64,000 nucleotides of DNA from Knoellia locipacati (GTDB lineage Bacteria; Actinomycetota; Actinomycetes; Actinomycetales; Dermatophilaceae): NCBI RefSeq assembly GCF_007992835.1, contig NZ_BKBA01000008.1, positions 62,001 to 126,000 of the forward strand, read 5' to 3'. Below the pieces are notes generated by a model that was not told where the DNA came from, did no database searches, and saw only the letters and a program-made list of their open reading frames with translations. Position 1 is the stretch's first letter. Each line of letters opens with the position of its first letter. This document shows, one piece after another, positions 1 through 7,643 of this stretch. Position numbers and translations under genes: made by a program.

Positions 1-18
1 GCCGGCCGACCGGCCGAC

Positions 19-1257
19 TCAGTCCTGACGCCGTCGCGCAGGCCCGCGGAGCCCCGCGGCCTGCGCGGCGGCGTTCGCCTCGTCGAGGACGACCCGAGCC
101 GGTATGCCGGCCCGCTCGGCTGCCGCTCGCACGTCCTCGAACTCGGGGGTCGCGTGGACGGCGCGGCCGTCTGCGGTGTGGGACAGCTTGATCCGCACCG
201 GGACCCCGCGGACGTCGACCGTCTCCCAGGAGCGGTCGAGGGCGTGACGTGACACCTCGTGCTCGCGGACGCCGAGGGTCGTCGTGTGCTCGAGGACGAT
301 TCCGCGCAGGGACTCGCGGTGCCCGACGTCGCAGAGCACGGACAGCGTGTGGGCGGGACGACCCTTCTTCATGAGGATGGGAGTGAGCCACGCATCGGCG
401 GCGCCGGCCGCGAGCAACGACTCGATGACCCCCGGCCACAGCCGCGGGTCGAGGTCGTCGACGTTGGCCTCGAGCACCCAGAGCGTCTCGGCCCCACCGG
501 TGGCGGGTGCCGGGTCGGTGGTGGGCGTCGGCTCCGTGGCGGGCTCGCCGAGGACGACCCGGGTGACGTTGGCCCGGCCCTCGACGTCCTTGGTGCCGGC
601 GCCGGACCCGGAGGCGGTGACCCGCATCGGTGGCAGCGCCTCGCAGGTCGCGGCGAGCGCTCGCACGAGGGCCAGACCGGTCGGGGTGGCCAGCTCCCCG
701 GTGCCGACGGCGGCGACCTCCCACCCGGTGGCCAGCCGCAGGGTCGCCGGCGCGGGGACCCCGACGGTGCCGTGGCTCGTGCGGGCGGTGCCCGACCCCA
801 GCGCCACCGGCCCGGCCGACACCGACGTGACGCCGAGCAGGTGGAGGGCGGCGCAGACGCCGACGACGTCGGCGATCGAGTCCCACGCGCCCACCTCGTG
901 GAAGTGGACGTCGGCGGGTTCGACGCCATGGACGTGCGCCTCCGCGTCCGCGAGCACCTCGAAGACGTGAACGGCCCTGTCGCGCACCGGTTCCGGGATG
1001 TCGGCGGCCTCGATGAGTGCGCGGATGTCGGTCCACCGGCGGTGCGGCTGGTCGGGGGCGAGGACCTCGACGTCGACCTTGGCCGCCCGCAGCCCGGCGC
1101 GGCTCACCTCGGTGAGGGCGAGCCGCACGGTCGCGGGCAGGACGGCGTCGACGACGGACTGGACCTCGTCGAGCGGAGCGCCCGCATCGACCAAGGCCCC
1201 GAGCAGCATGTCCCCGGCGACGCCGGCGCCGGCGTCGATCCAGAGGTGGGTGGTCAT
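19..1257 (-). CDS. larC: Nickel-pincer cofactor biosynthesis protein LarC
   Basis: LarC inserts nickel into the pyridinium-3,5-bisthiocarboxylic acid mononucleotide cofactor used by LarA-type racemases, a CTP-dependent step in the family. The 412-aa protein opens with the conserved Asp/Gly-rich stretch DAGAGVAGDM (residues 8-17), followed by a His-rich segment around HVHGVEPADVHFHEVGAWD and the family's GTGELATPTG region. Full length for the family and not split into two frames. The start chosen is the ATG at 1257, because homology begins there and a TACCGT -10 lies 7 nt upstream. It follows larA by 83 nt on the same strand; larE-larB are divergent beyond larA. Identification is by recognition of the family and is firm. 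Confidence 0.9.
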   Translation of the reverse strand: MTTHLWIDAGAGVAGDMLLGALVDAGAPLDEVQSVVDAVLPATVRLALTEVSRAGLRAAKVDVEVLAPDQPHRRWTDIRALIEAADIPEPVRDRAVHVFEVLADAEAHVHGVEPADVHFHEVGAWDSIADVVGVCAALHLLGVTSVSAGPVALGSGTARTSHGTVGVPAPATLRLATGWEVAAVGTGELATPTGLALVRALAATCEALPPMRVTASGSGAGTKDVEGRANVTRVVLGEPATEPTPTTDPAPATGGAETLWVLEANVDDLDPRLWPGVIESLLAAGAADAWLTPILMKKGRPAHTLSVLCDVGHRESLRGIVLEHTTTLGVREHEVSRHALDRSWETVDVRGVPVRIKLSHTADGRAVHATPEFEDVRAAAERAGIPARVVLDEANAAAQAAGLRGPARRRQD

Positions 1258-1264
1258 GCGCGAA

Positions 1265-1270
1265 ACGGTA
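1265..1270 (-). promoter_or_regulatory. Candidate -10 element (TACCGT) of larC
   Basis: On the minus strand TACCGT is followed by 7 nt and the larC ATG. This gives larC its own near-leaderless promoter in addition to any read-through from larA. Confidence 0.45.
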
Positions 1271-1340
1271 GTGGCAGGCACCGGCGGCCGGGCGACGTGC
1301 CCGGTGCACGGCATACGGGCTGGGGTCCGGATCGCGGGTC

Positions 1341-2636
1341 TCAGCGCAGCCGGAAGAGGACCTCACCGGCGTTGGGCACGACGAAGGTCTCGCCGTCGGC
1401 CTCGGCCGCCGCGAGGTCGACCGAGTCCGGGTCGAGGTAGCCGAGGTTGGCGCGGCGGCACTCCTCCTCGGGGATGCGTGTAGCGAGCGTGACCTTGACG
1501 CGCAGCCGCTCCTCGCCCGTCTCGGCGTCGTAGGTGCCCGCGCCCCGCAGGTGGGTCGAGTGGGCGAGCGTGCCCCAGTGGACGTGCTTGAAGCGGTCCC
1601 ACTGCTTCACGAAGTAGTCGCGGCAGTGGTAGCCGATCTCGAGGATCTCGGGGTGGCTCGTCGAGATATCGGTGATGTGGGGGGCGTAGAGGATCACCTC
1701 ACCGCCGTCCGCCACGACGGGCTCGAGCTTGTAGAAGCCCTTGGCGCCGGTCCAGATGTCCTCGTACATCTCGGGGACGACCGAGATGACCCGCGACACC
1801 GGCTCGTCGAGGTGGTGGACGTGCGTCGCCGCGCAGACCTCGGCGGCGCTGGCCCACGACGAGATGGTGTCGCCGAACGAGATCGAGTGCAGGTCGAGGC
1901 TGCCGGCCTCGCCGACGACGCAGAACGCGAGCTTCTCGGCGGGCACGAGCGAGGCGCCCTCGTTGATGAGGGCCCGCACGGGCGTGATCGCCGTCGTGCC
2001 GATGATCTCGGCGGAGGTGATGAGGGCGCCGATCCAGTGCGAGACGTCGATGATGTCCTGGCCGGCGACGCCGGGGAAGAAGTACTTGTTGCCGCCGGAG
2101 ATCCCGACGACCTCGTGGGGGAGCACGGGCCCGACGACGAGGGCGACGTCGTGCTCGACGACGGCACGGTTGAGGAGCACCGGCACGTCCATCGTCAGCC
2201 GTCCCTCGGACAGCTCGGCGAGCCGTGACGCCGGGATGGTCCCGAGGTCCGCGAACGTCGACGGGTCCCACCACTCGTGGTTGACCACCGTCATGCCGGG
2301 ATAGCTCTGCTCGAGCGCCCCAACCTCGTAACCGAGGTGCGCCGCGAGGGCCTCCTCGCTCATGGGCTGGTGGGTGCCGAGCGCGATGAGCGTCGTCATC
2401 CGCGTGACCCGGCCGTGCAGGGCTGCGTGGACGGCACCCAGGAGCATCGGCAGGGGACACGTGCGCGTGCCGTCGGGCACGACGATGCAGACGCTCCTGC
2501 CGTCGAGGTCCGTCGCGGCGAGCTGCTCGGCGATGAAGTTCGTGACCTGCTCGGTCGGGAGGACGCCGTGCTCGTCGCCGATGCGTGCCGCCCGCAGTGC
2601 GGCCTCGGCGGGAGTCTCCTCGATCGTCGATGTCAT
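1341..2636 (-). CDS. larA: LarA-family nickel-dependent racemase
   Basis: LarA enzymes interconvert 2-hydroxyacid stereoisomers by hydride transfer to a covalently held nickel-pincer cofactor. The 431-aa sequence shows DGTR at residues 55-58, LGTHQP with His89, His174 in VLPH, Lys184 in SGGNKYFFPG (the lysine that carries the cofactor in Lactiplantibacillus LarA) and His200 (nickel ligand there). All key positions look intact. The start is the ATG at 2636; a longer open frame upstream is only non-coding read-through. Lactate is the classic substrate, but LarA homologues also act on malate, phenyllactate and other acids, so the substrate here is open. It heads the left arm of the lar divergon. 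Confidence 0.85.
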   Translation of the reverse strand: MTSTIEETPAEAALRAARIGDEHGVLPTEQVTNFIAEQLAATDLDGRSVCIVVPDGTRTCPLPMLLGAVHAALHGRVTRMTTLIALGTHQPMSEEALAAHLGYEVGALEQSYPGMTVVNHEWWDPSTFADLGTIPASRLAELSEGRLTMDVPVLLNRAVVEHDVALVVGPVLPHEVVGISGGNKYFFPGVAGQDIIDVSHWIGALITSAEIIGTTAITPVRALINEGASLVPAEKLAFCVVGEAGSLDLHSISFGDTISSWASAAEVCAATHVHHLDEPVSRVISVVPEMYEDIWTGAKGFYKLEPVVADGGEVILYAPHITDISTSHPEILEIGYHCRDYFVKQWDRFKHVHWGTLAHSTHLRGAGTYDAETGEERLRVKVTLATRIPEEECRRANLGYLDPDSVDLAAAEADGETFVVPNAGEVLFRLR

Positions 2637-2741
2637 GAGCTCACTCTTGCCGGGGCCCACAGGGGCTGGCAAGGCGGGTCGTGGTGGGCCGGAGCCCGGG
2701 CGGATCGCCGGTCTCCGGATCGACAGTGAGAAGGTGAAGGC
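2637..2741. promoter_or_regulatory. Divergent larA / larE promoter region
   Basis: This 105-nt gap separates the larA and larE starts and must hold both promoters. I see a purine-rich ribosome site (GAGAAGG) before larE. I see no clear TANNNT at leaderless spacing and no long palindrome. Confidence 0.5.
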
Positions 2742-3590
2742 ATGGAGGACGTGAGCTTCGGCCCCGACGAGTCCAGGGTCGAGCACGTCCTTCGTGCCTT
2801 CGCCGCGTTTGAGCGGGTCGGGGTCGCCTACTCCGGCGGGGTCGACTCCGCCACGCTCCTCGCCCTGGCGGCGCGTGCCCTCGGACCCGACCGCGTCGTC
2901 GCCGTCCTCGGTGTCTCGCCGAGCCTGGCCGCCGACGAGCGCACCTCGGCCCACGACGTCGCCGCCTTCATCGGCGTCCCGGTCGTCGAGGTGCGGACCC
3001 ACGAAGGCGACAACCCGGCATACCAGCGCAATGGTCCGGACCGCTGCTTCCACTGCAAGCACGAGCTGTTCACCCGGATCGACGACACCGTCGTGGCTGC
3101 GCACCGGCTCGACGCGGTCGCCTACGGCGAGAACGCCGACGACGCCCTTCGCCCCGACCGCCCGGGCTCGCGCGCAGCGACCGAGCACGAGGTGCTGCGT
3201 CCGCTCGCCGACGCCGGCCTCGACAAGGCCGCGGTCCGGCGGGTCGCCCGCGTGCTCGAGCTGCCCTGCGCCGGCAAGCCCGCGGCACCCTGCCTCGCCT
3301 CGCGGATCCCGCACTTCGAGGCGGTCTCCCCGGAGAAGCTCGCACAGGTCGAGGCGGCCGAGTCGGGGCTGCGCGCCCTGGGGTTCGCCGACTGCCGGGT
3401 GCGCCACCACGGCGAGGTGGCCCGTCTCGAGCTGCTGCCGGACGACATCGCCCGCGCCACCGCCCCCGGGCTGCGCGCGGACGTCGAGGCCGTGGTTCGG
3501 GGCGCCGGGTTCCGGTTCGTCACGGTCGACCTGCGCGGCATCCAGTCGGGTGCGTTCACCCTCCCGCTCGTGGCTGCGGCCCGTGGCTGA
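2742..3590 (+). CDS. larE: ATP-dependent sacrificial sulfur transferase LarE
   Basis: LarE sulfurates the dicarboxylated nicotinate mononucleotide intermediate of the nickel-pincer cofactor. It adenylates the substrate with a PP-loop ATPase domain. The 282-aa protein has the PP-loop SGGVDS at residues 31-36, a RCFHCK cysteine pair (Cys102, Cys105) and PCLASR with Cys184. Cys184 is at the position of the sacrificial cysteine in Lactiplantibacillus LarE. The three cysteines might instead allow an Fe-S-cluster-dependent, catalytic version, as described for some LarE; sequence alone does not decide this. The ATG at 2742 follows GAGAAGG. The end overlaps larB by 8 nt, so the two are translationally coupled. 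Confidence 0.9.
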   Translation: MEDVSFGPDESRVEHVLRAFAAFERVGVAYSGGVDSATLLALAARALGPDRVVAVLGVSPSLAADERTSAHDVAAFIGVPVVEVRTHEGDNPAYQRNGPDRCFHCKHELFTRIDDTVVAAHRLDAVAYGENADDALRPDRPGSRAATEHEVLRPLADAGLDKAAVRRVARVLELPCAGKPAAPCLASRIPHFEAVSPEKLAQVEAAESGLRALGFADCRVRHHGEVARLELLPDDIARATAPGLRADVEAVVRGAGFRFVTVDLRGIQSGAFTLPLVAAARG

Positions 3591-4284
3591 GCCGGGGGCC
3601 GGCGAGCCTTGGGAGCCGGGCGAGGCGCTGCGCGACATCGCCGAGCTCGACCACGACCGCTTCGCCAGGCGCGGCTACCCCGAGGCGGTCTACTGCGAGG
3701 GCAAGACCGCCGAGCAGGCCGGCGTCATCGCCGCAGCGGTGGGGGAGCGCGGGGCGCGCACCCTCTTCACCCGGGCGGACGCGGGCCACGTCGAGGCGAT
3801 CCTCGCGGCCCTCCCGGACGCGGCACACGACGCGACCGCCCGTCTCGTGGCGTGGCCACCCGATCCGCCCGAGCCCACCGGCGGCACCGTCCTCGTCGTC
3901 GCCGCCGGCACGTCCGACCTCCCCGTGGCGCGCGAGGCCCTGCTCGTGGCCCGGCACCTCGGCCGCACCGCCGACCTCGTCGTCGACGTCGGCATCGCGG
4001 GACTGCACCGCATCCTGTCGCGGCTCGACCAGCTGCGCGCCGCCCGGGCGATCGTCGTCGTCGCGGGCATGGACGGAGCCCTGCCGGGCGTGGTCGCGGG
4101 CCTCGTCGCCGCACCGGTCATCGCCGTCCCGACGTCGGTCGGCTACGGCGCCGCCTTCGAGGGTCTGGCGCCGCTGCTGACGATGCTCAACAGCTGCGCG
4201 CCCGGGGTCGCGGTGGTCAACATCGACAACGGCTACGGCGCCGGGCACATGGCGGCCCAGATCGCCGCTCCCGTGCCTGGATGA
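3583..4284 (+). CDS. larB: Nickel-pincer cofactor biosynthesis protein LarB
   Basis: LarB carboxylates nicotinic acid adenine dinucleotide and cleaves its phosphoanhydride, the first step of the nickel-pincer pathway. The 233-aa product carries the AIR-carboxylase-like (PurE-fold) C-terminal half with VVAAGTSDLPVAREA, VDVGIAGLHRI, VVAGMDGALPGVVAGL and the terminal NIDNGYGAGHMA. The family normally starts a little before the YCEGKT segment. The GTG at 3583 fits and overlaps the larE stop by 8 nt; an in-frame GTG at 3550 would add 11 residues. With larC and larA on the other strand the cofactor pathway is complete here. Confidence 0.9.
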   Translation: MAEPGAGEPWEPGEALRDIAELDHDRFARRGYPEAVYCEGKTAEQAGVIAAAVGERGARTLFTRADAGHVEAILAALPDAAHDATARLVAWPPDPPEPTGGTVLVVAAGTSDLPVAREALLVARHLGRTADLVVDVGIAGLHRILSRLDQLRAARAIVVVAGMDGALPGVVAGLVAAPVIAVPTSVGYGAAFEGLAPLLTMLNSCAPGVAVVNIDNGYGAGHMAAQIAAPVPG

Positions 4285-4293
4285 GGTCGGTCA

Positions 4294-4310
4294 GGGGGTA
4301 GCGTGCCCCC
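4294..4310 (+). other. GGGGG-loop-CCCCC hairpin holding a TAGCGT element
   Basis: A 5-bp G/C stem (4294-4298 with 4306-4310) has TAGCGTG as its loop. TAGCGT (4299-4304) fits the TANNNT -10 pattern about 58 nt before the next gene. The stem could also act as a weak larB terminator. The two readings cannot be separated by eye. Confidence 0.3.
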
Positions 4311-4361
4311 GAGTCTCCGTTTCCGTGAGGCGCGCCCTCCACCCCGCACGGGAGTCCGACG

Positions 4362-5231
4362 GTGTTGAACTCGACGCTGCTCATGTCGTCCGCCCACCAC
4401 TTCGGCAACGACCACAAGCTCAACCCCTACTACGAGGACGGCGAGACCGTCGACACGGCGAAGGCCGAGCTCGAGCACGCAGGGATCCGCGATGCACTCC
4501 GCTCGGCCGGCGCCGAGATCATCCAGGTCGACGCCCCGCCGGCGAGCCAGGACGGCGTCTACACCGCCAACTGGGCGCTGGTCCGCGGCGGCGTCGCCCT
4601 CATGGCGACCCTGCCGCCGTCGCGCAAGGCCGAGGAGCCGTGGGCGCGCACCAAGCTCACCGAGCTCGGCTACCAGGTCGAAGACCTGCCCGAGCCGTGG
4701 CGCTTCAGCGGCCAGGGCGACGCCCTCGTCTGCGGCGACCTCGTCTTCTGCGGTGCGGGCTACCGCTCCGACGAGCCGGCGCTCGCCTACGCCGCCGACC
4801 GGTTCGGCCTCGAGCGGATCCAGCTCCAGACGCTGCCGCTGCTCAACGCCGACGGCACCCCGCACGTCAACGTCGTGAGCGGTTGGCCCGACAGCTACTG
4901 GTACGACATCGACCTCACGCTCGCCGTCCTGCGCGAGCCGGACGCCGACGGCCGCGGCCTCATCGCCTACTGCCCCGAGGCGTTCACGCCCGAGAGCCGC
5001 GAGAGGCTGGCCCGCCTCGACGCGGTCGACACGATCGAGATCGCCGAGTCCGAGGCCATGGAGTCCTTCGCCTGCAACCTCGTCTCCACCGGCACGACCG
5101 TCGTCATGAGCGACAGCGCCCCGCTGCTGCGTGCCGACGTCGAGAGCGCCGGCCTGTCGGTCATCACGCCCCACGTCGACGAGCTCGCCAAGGGCGGCGG
5201 CTACATCCGCTGCACCAGCCTCTGGGTCTGA
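4362..5231 (+). CDS. Amidinotransferase-fold protein, DDAH-like, with altered His site
   Basis: This 289-aa protein belongs to the guanidine-modifying (pentein) superfamily of dimethylarginine dimethylaminohydrolases, arginine deiminases and amidinotransferases. It shows the GVYTANWALV strand, GQGD at residues 117-120 (relatives have EGGD or similar), FACNLVSTG, and the terminal GGGYIRCTSLW with the presumed nucleophile Cys284. The catalytic-His motif, typically an H-x-D in relatives, reads YDIDL here (182-184), so the His appears to be Asp. It may therefore have shifted chemistry or be inactive. The GTG start at 4362 is preceded by GGGAG. It lies 77 nt after larB on the same strand and converges with the next small gene with only 13 nt between. 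Substrate unknown. Confidence 0.65.
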   Translation: MLNSTLLMSSAHHFGNDHKLNPYYEDGETVDTAKAELEHAGIRDALRSAGAEIIQVDAPPASQDGVYTANWALVRGGVALMATLPPSRKAEEPWARTKLTELGYQVEDLPEPWRFSGQGDALVCGDLVFCGAGYRSDEPALAYAADRFGLERIQLQTLPLLNADGTPHVNVVSGWPDSYWYDIDLTLAVLREPDADGRGLIAYCPEAFTPESRERLARLDAVDTIEIAESEAMESFACNLVSTGTTVVMSDSAPLLRADVESAGLSVITPHVDELAKGGGYIRCTSLWV

Positions 5232-5244
5232 CACACACTCCGGC

Positions 5245-5412
5245 TCAGGGGCGCTGCTGCTGGGCGCGAGCATGCCGCTCGTGCAGGCGGTCGCGCACCT
5301 CGTCGGGCGTGTAGGCGCGGCGCTGCCGCTCGTTGCGCGCCACCGCGGCACCCGTCGCGACGACCGAGACGACGCCGGCGAGACCGAGCAGCTTCCACCA
5401 GTTCGACTGCAT
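5245..5412 (-). CDS. Small single-pass membrane protein (55 aa)
   Basis: A 55-residue reading frame has an N-terminal hydrophobic helix (about residues 5-25, LLGLAGVVSVVATGAAVA) and a charged C-terminal tail rich in Arg, Glu and Gln. No family recognised. Its ATG sits at the edge of a perfect 54-bp palindrome shared with the divergent downstream gene. A TACGCT -10 lies exactly 6 nt before the ATG, so the message should be leaderless. That promoter supports it as a real gene despite its size. Confidence 0.6.
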   Translation of the reverse strand: MQSNWWKLLGLAGVVSVVATGAAVARNERQRRAYTPDEVRDRLHERHARAQQQRP

Positions 5413-5463
5413 GACCGCAGCGTATGCCGGGTGCCCGAGCACCCGGCATACGCTGCGGTCATG
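5410..5463. promoter_or_regulatory. Perfect 54-bp palindrome with two mirrored leaderless promoters
   Basis: Bases 5410-5434 and 5439-5463 are exact reverse complements around a CCGA spacer. Each arm ends in a start codon: ATG of the 55-aa gene on the minus strand and ATG of the next gene on the plus strand. Each arm contains TACGCT followed by 6 nt (GCGGTC) and the ATG. Each also contains one copy of the CGGCATAC word. The arms could form a cruciform or bind a symmetrical regulator that controls both genes equally. Confidence 0.8.
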
Positions 5464-6129
5464 TCTTCGCACCCAGGGACCGCCGGGGAGCTCTCGCTCG
5501 ACGAGGCCGTCGACCTCACCCGCACCGGTGACGTGTGGATCTTCCGCGGGCGCTCGGTGGCCGACCGGGCGATCCAGACGGCGACCAACGCTCCGGTCAA
5601 CCACGTCGGGATGGCGGTCGTGCTCGACGACCTGCCGCCGCTCATGTGGCACGCCGAGATGGGCAAGTCCCTCCAGGACATGTGGACCGGCGACTTCCAC
5701 CGTGGGGTGCAGCTGCACGACCTGCGCGCGGCGGTGAGCCGGTGGCAGGAGACCTACGACCAGCGTGCCTGGCTCCGCCAGCTCACGCCTGAGGTGGGGG
5801 AGGAGCATGAGGACGCCGTGCTGCGGTGCGTCGCCCGGCTCGACGGCGTCTCGTTCCCCTCGACGGGCCGGCTCGCCTGGCGCTGGCTCACCGGACGCGA
5901 CCACCATGTGTCGGCGCGCGACCTCGACCTCAAGGCGTTGCGGCCCGAGGTCGCCTACTGCGCCGAGGTCGTGGCGCTGACCTACGAGGAGATGGGGCTG
6001 CTCACGCCCGACGCCCCGATGAACTGGTACGACCCGGGCCGCTTCTGGAGCGGTGACTCGCTGCCGCTCGTCCCCGGGTGGGACCTCGGAACCGAGATCG
6101 CCGTCGGCCGTGGGGCTGCGGCCGGCTGA
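5461..6129 (+). CDS. Permuted NlpC/P60 (YiiX-like) papain-fold protein
   Basis: This 222-aa protein resembles the circularly permuted NlpC/P60 group (YiiX/YebB-like), whose members are thiol hydrolases of unsettled substrate. It has GDVWIFRG near residue 23, NHVGMAVV with the presumed catalytic His48, and VAYCAEVV with the presumed nucleophile Cys167. The order His then Cys is that of the permuted fold. There is no signal peptide, so it is probably cytoplasmic. The ATG at 5461 is the last codon of the palindrome right arm and lies 6 nt after TACGCT, so translation is expected to be leaderless. It is divergently paired with the 55-aa membrane protein. Function beyond the fold is unknown. Confidence 0.6.
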   Translation: MSSHPGTAGELSLDEAVDLTRTGDVWIFRGRSVADRAIQTATNAPVNHVGMAVVLDDLPPLMWHAEMGKSLQDMWTGDFHRGVQLHDLRAAVSRWQETYDQRAWLRQLTPEVGEEHEDAVLRCVARLDGVSFPSTGRLAWRWLTGRDHHVSARDLDLKALRPEVAYCAEVVALTYEEMGLLTPDAPMNWYDPGRFWSGDSLPLVPGWDLGTEIAVGRGAAAG

Positions 6130-6183
6130 ACGGCGTCAAGCCCGCACCGCCGAGGCGTGCGGGCGATCTGCACCCTTCTGGTT

Positions 6184-6241
6184 ACCGAGTGACAAGTTTG
6201 CGGTACAGTCGGTATCAGGCACTCGGTGTACCGGATACTTT
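6184..6241 (+). promoter_or_regulatory. Promoter/operator region of the acyl-CoA dehydrogenase operon
   Basis: In a 164-nt gap the base composition turns locally AT-rich. ACCGAGTG (6184-6191) is repeated inverted as CACTCGGT (6220-6227), flanking a candidate -10 TACAGT (6204-6209). A second candidate, TACTTT, is at 6236-6241. An inverted repeat around the -10 suggests a repressor such as a TetR-type fatty-acid regulator, but no regulator gene is adjacent. Confidence 0.4.
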
Positions 6242-6293
6242 GGACGACTCCGAGCAGGCCGGACCCAGACCACTCCCTCGAAGGGAAGCCATC

Positions 6294-7616
6294 ATGGCGA
6301 CGACGCCCACCTTCGCCGACCGGGGCCAGCGCCTCGGCCTGCGCCTCATCTCCAAGGCCGGCGGCCTCCCCGTCATGGCGGACCCCAAGGTCCGCGGACG
6401 GGTCGAGAAGCTCCTCAACCGCGGCGCCCACTCCGGGTTCAAGGCCCAAGTCGCCGTCGGCCGCGCTTTCACGCAGGCCCGGGGCTCGGGCTCCGCGACC
6501 CGCCCCAGCACGTCCACGCGCCGCGGGGTCTTCGACCTCACGCCGACCGAGGACCAGCAGATGCTCCAGCAGGCGGCCCGCGAGCTCGCCGACGAGGTCA
6601 TCCGCCCCGCCGGCTCCCGGGCCGACGCCGACCGCGCCGTGCCGGAGGACGTCCGGGTGGCCATGCAGGACATGGGCCTCGGGCTCGTGGGCGTCCCCGA
6701 GGAGCTCGGCGGCATCGCCGAGGAGCGCTCCGCCGTAGCCGGGGTCCTCGTCCTCGAGCAGCTCGCCCGCGGCGACATGGGCATCGCCGTCGCCCAGATG
6801 GGTTCGGCCGCCGTCGCGACCGCACTCGCCCTCTACGGCGACGCCGACCAGCAGGCGACCTACCTCCCGCACTTCACCGGCGAGCAGCCCGTGGCCGCGG
6901 CCGCGCTCGCCCTCCAGGAGCCCCAGCCGCTCTTCGACCCCTTCGCCCTGACGACCACCGCTGTCGCGCAGGGGGACTCGCTCGTCCTCAACGGCACGAA
7001 GGCCATCGTCGCCAACGCCGGGCGCGCCGAGCTCTTCGTCGTCTCGGCGATGCTCGAGGGCGAGGCCCGCCTCGTCGTCGTCGAGGCCGCCACCGAGGGC
7101 GTCACGATCGAGGACGACCCCGCGATGGGGGTGCGCGCCGCCGCCACCGGCCGCGTCGTCCTCACCGACGTCGCGGTCGCCCGCACCCACCTGCTCGGCA
7201 CCGCCGACGACCACCGCGACGCCGTCCGCCGAGGCCGGCTCGCCTGGGCCGCTGCCGCCGTCGGCACCGGTCAGGCCGTCCTCGACCAGGTCATCGGCTA
7301 CGCGCAGGAGCGCAAGGCGTTCGGCGAGCCGATCGGCCAGCGCCAGGCCGTCGCGTTCATGATCTCCGACATCGCGATCGAGCTCGACGGGCTCCGCCTC
7401 GCCGTCCTCAAGGCCGCCGCCCGGCTCGACTCCGGCACCGACGCCGCCCAGGTCGTCGGCGAGGTGCGGGCCCTCACCGCGACCCACGCCGCCCAGATCG
7501 GCTCCCACGCGGTCCAGCTCCTCGGCGGGCACGGCTTCGTCAAGGACTTCGACAACGAGCGCTGGTACCGCGACCTGCGTGGAGCGGGTGTCCTCGAGGG
7601 CACCCTGCTCGTCTGA
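6294..7616 (+). CDS. Acyl-CoA dehydrogenase family protein, FadE24-like
   Basis: An FAD-dependent acyl-CoA dehydrogenase-fold protein of 440 aa, resembling mycobacterial FadE24. It has an N-terminal extension (about 75 residues, RLGLRLISKAGGLPVMADP) before the usual all-alpha N-domain, a middle beta-domain, and a C-domain with QERKAFGEPIGQRQAVAF. The catalytic-base segment LEGTLLV places Glu435 five residues from the C-terminus, so the usual tail after the EGT motif is missing. The neighbour 27 nt downstream is a second, FadE23-like dehydrogenase. The pair may form a mixed complex in which the subunits share active sites, as known for other actinobacterial FadE pairs. ATG start after AAGGGAAG. 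Acyl substrate unknown. Confidence 0.8.
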   Translation: MATTPTFADRGQRLGLRLISKAGGLPVMADPKVRGRVEKLLNRGAHSGFKAQVAVGRAFTQARGSGSATRPSTSTRRGVFDLTPTEDQQMLQQAARELADEVIRPAGSRADADRAVPEDVRVAMQDMGLGLVGVPEELGGIAEERSAVAGVLVLEQLARGDMGIAVAQMGSAAVATALALYGDADQQATYLPHFTGEQPVAAAALALQEPQPLFDPFALTTTAVAQGDSLVLNGTKAIVANAGRAELFVVSAMLEGEARLVVVEAATEGVTIEDDPAMGVRAAATGRVVLTDVAVARTHLLGTADDHRDAVRRGRLAWAAAAVGTGQAVLDQVIGYAQERKAFGEPIGQRQAVAFMISDIAIELDGLRLAVLKAAARLDSGTDAAQVVGEVRALTATHAAQIGSHAVQLLGGHGFVKDFDNERWYRDLRGAGVLEGTLLV

Positions 7617-7643
7617 CCGGCATACCCACACAAGGACTGGACC

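Noticed and set aside
259-1440. Long open frames antisense to larC, larA and most other genes
   Set aside because: In DNA of this GC content antisense frames stay open by chance. They have Arg/Gly/Val-biased composition, no motifs and no start signals, while the other strand encodes recognised families.
2637-3638. 765-aa frame extending larA far upstream
   Set aside because: The extra 330 residues run antisense through larE and have no homology-like content. The family starts at the ATG at 2636.
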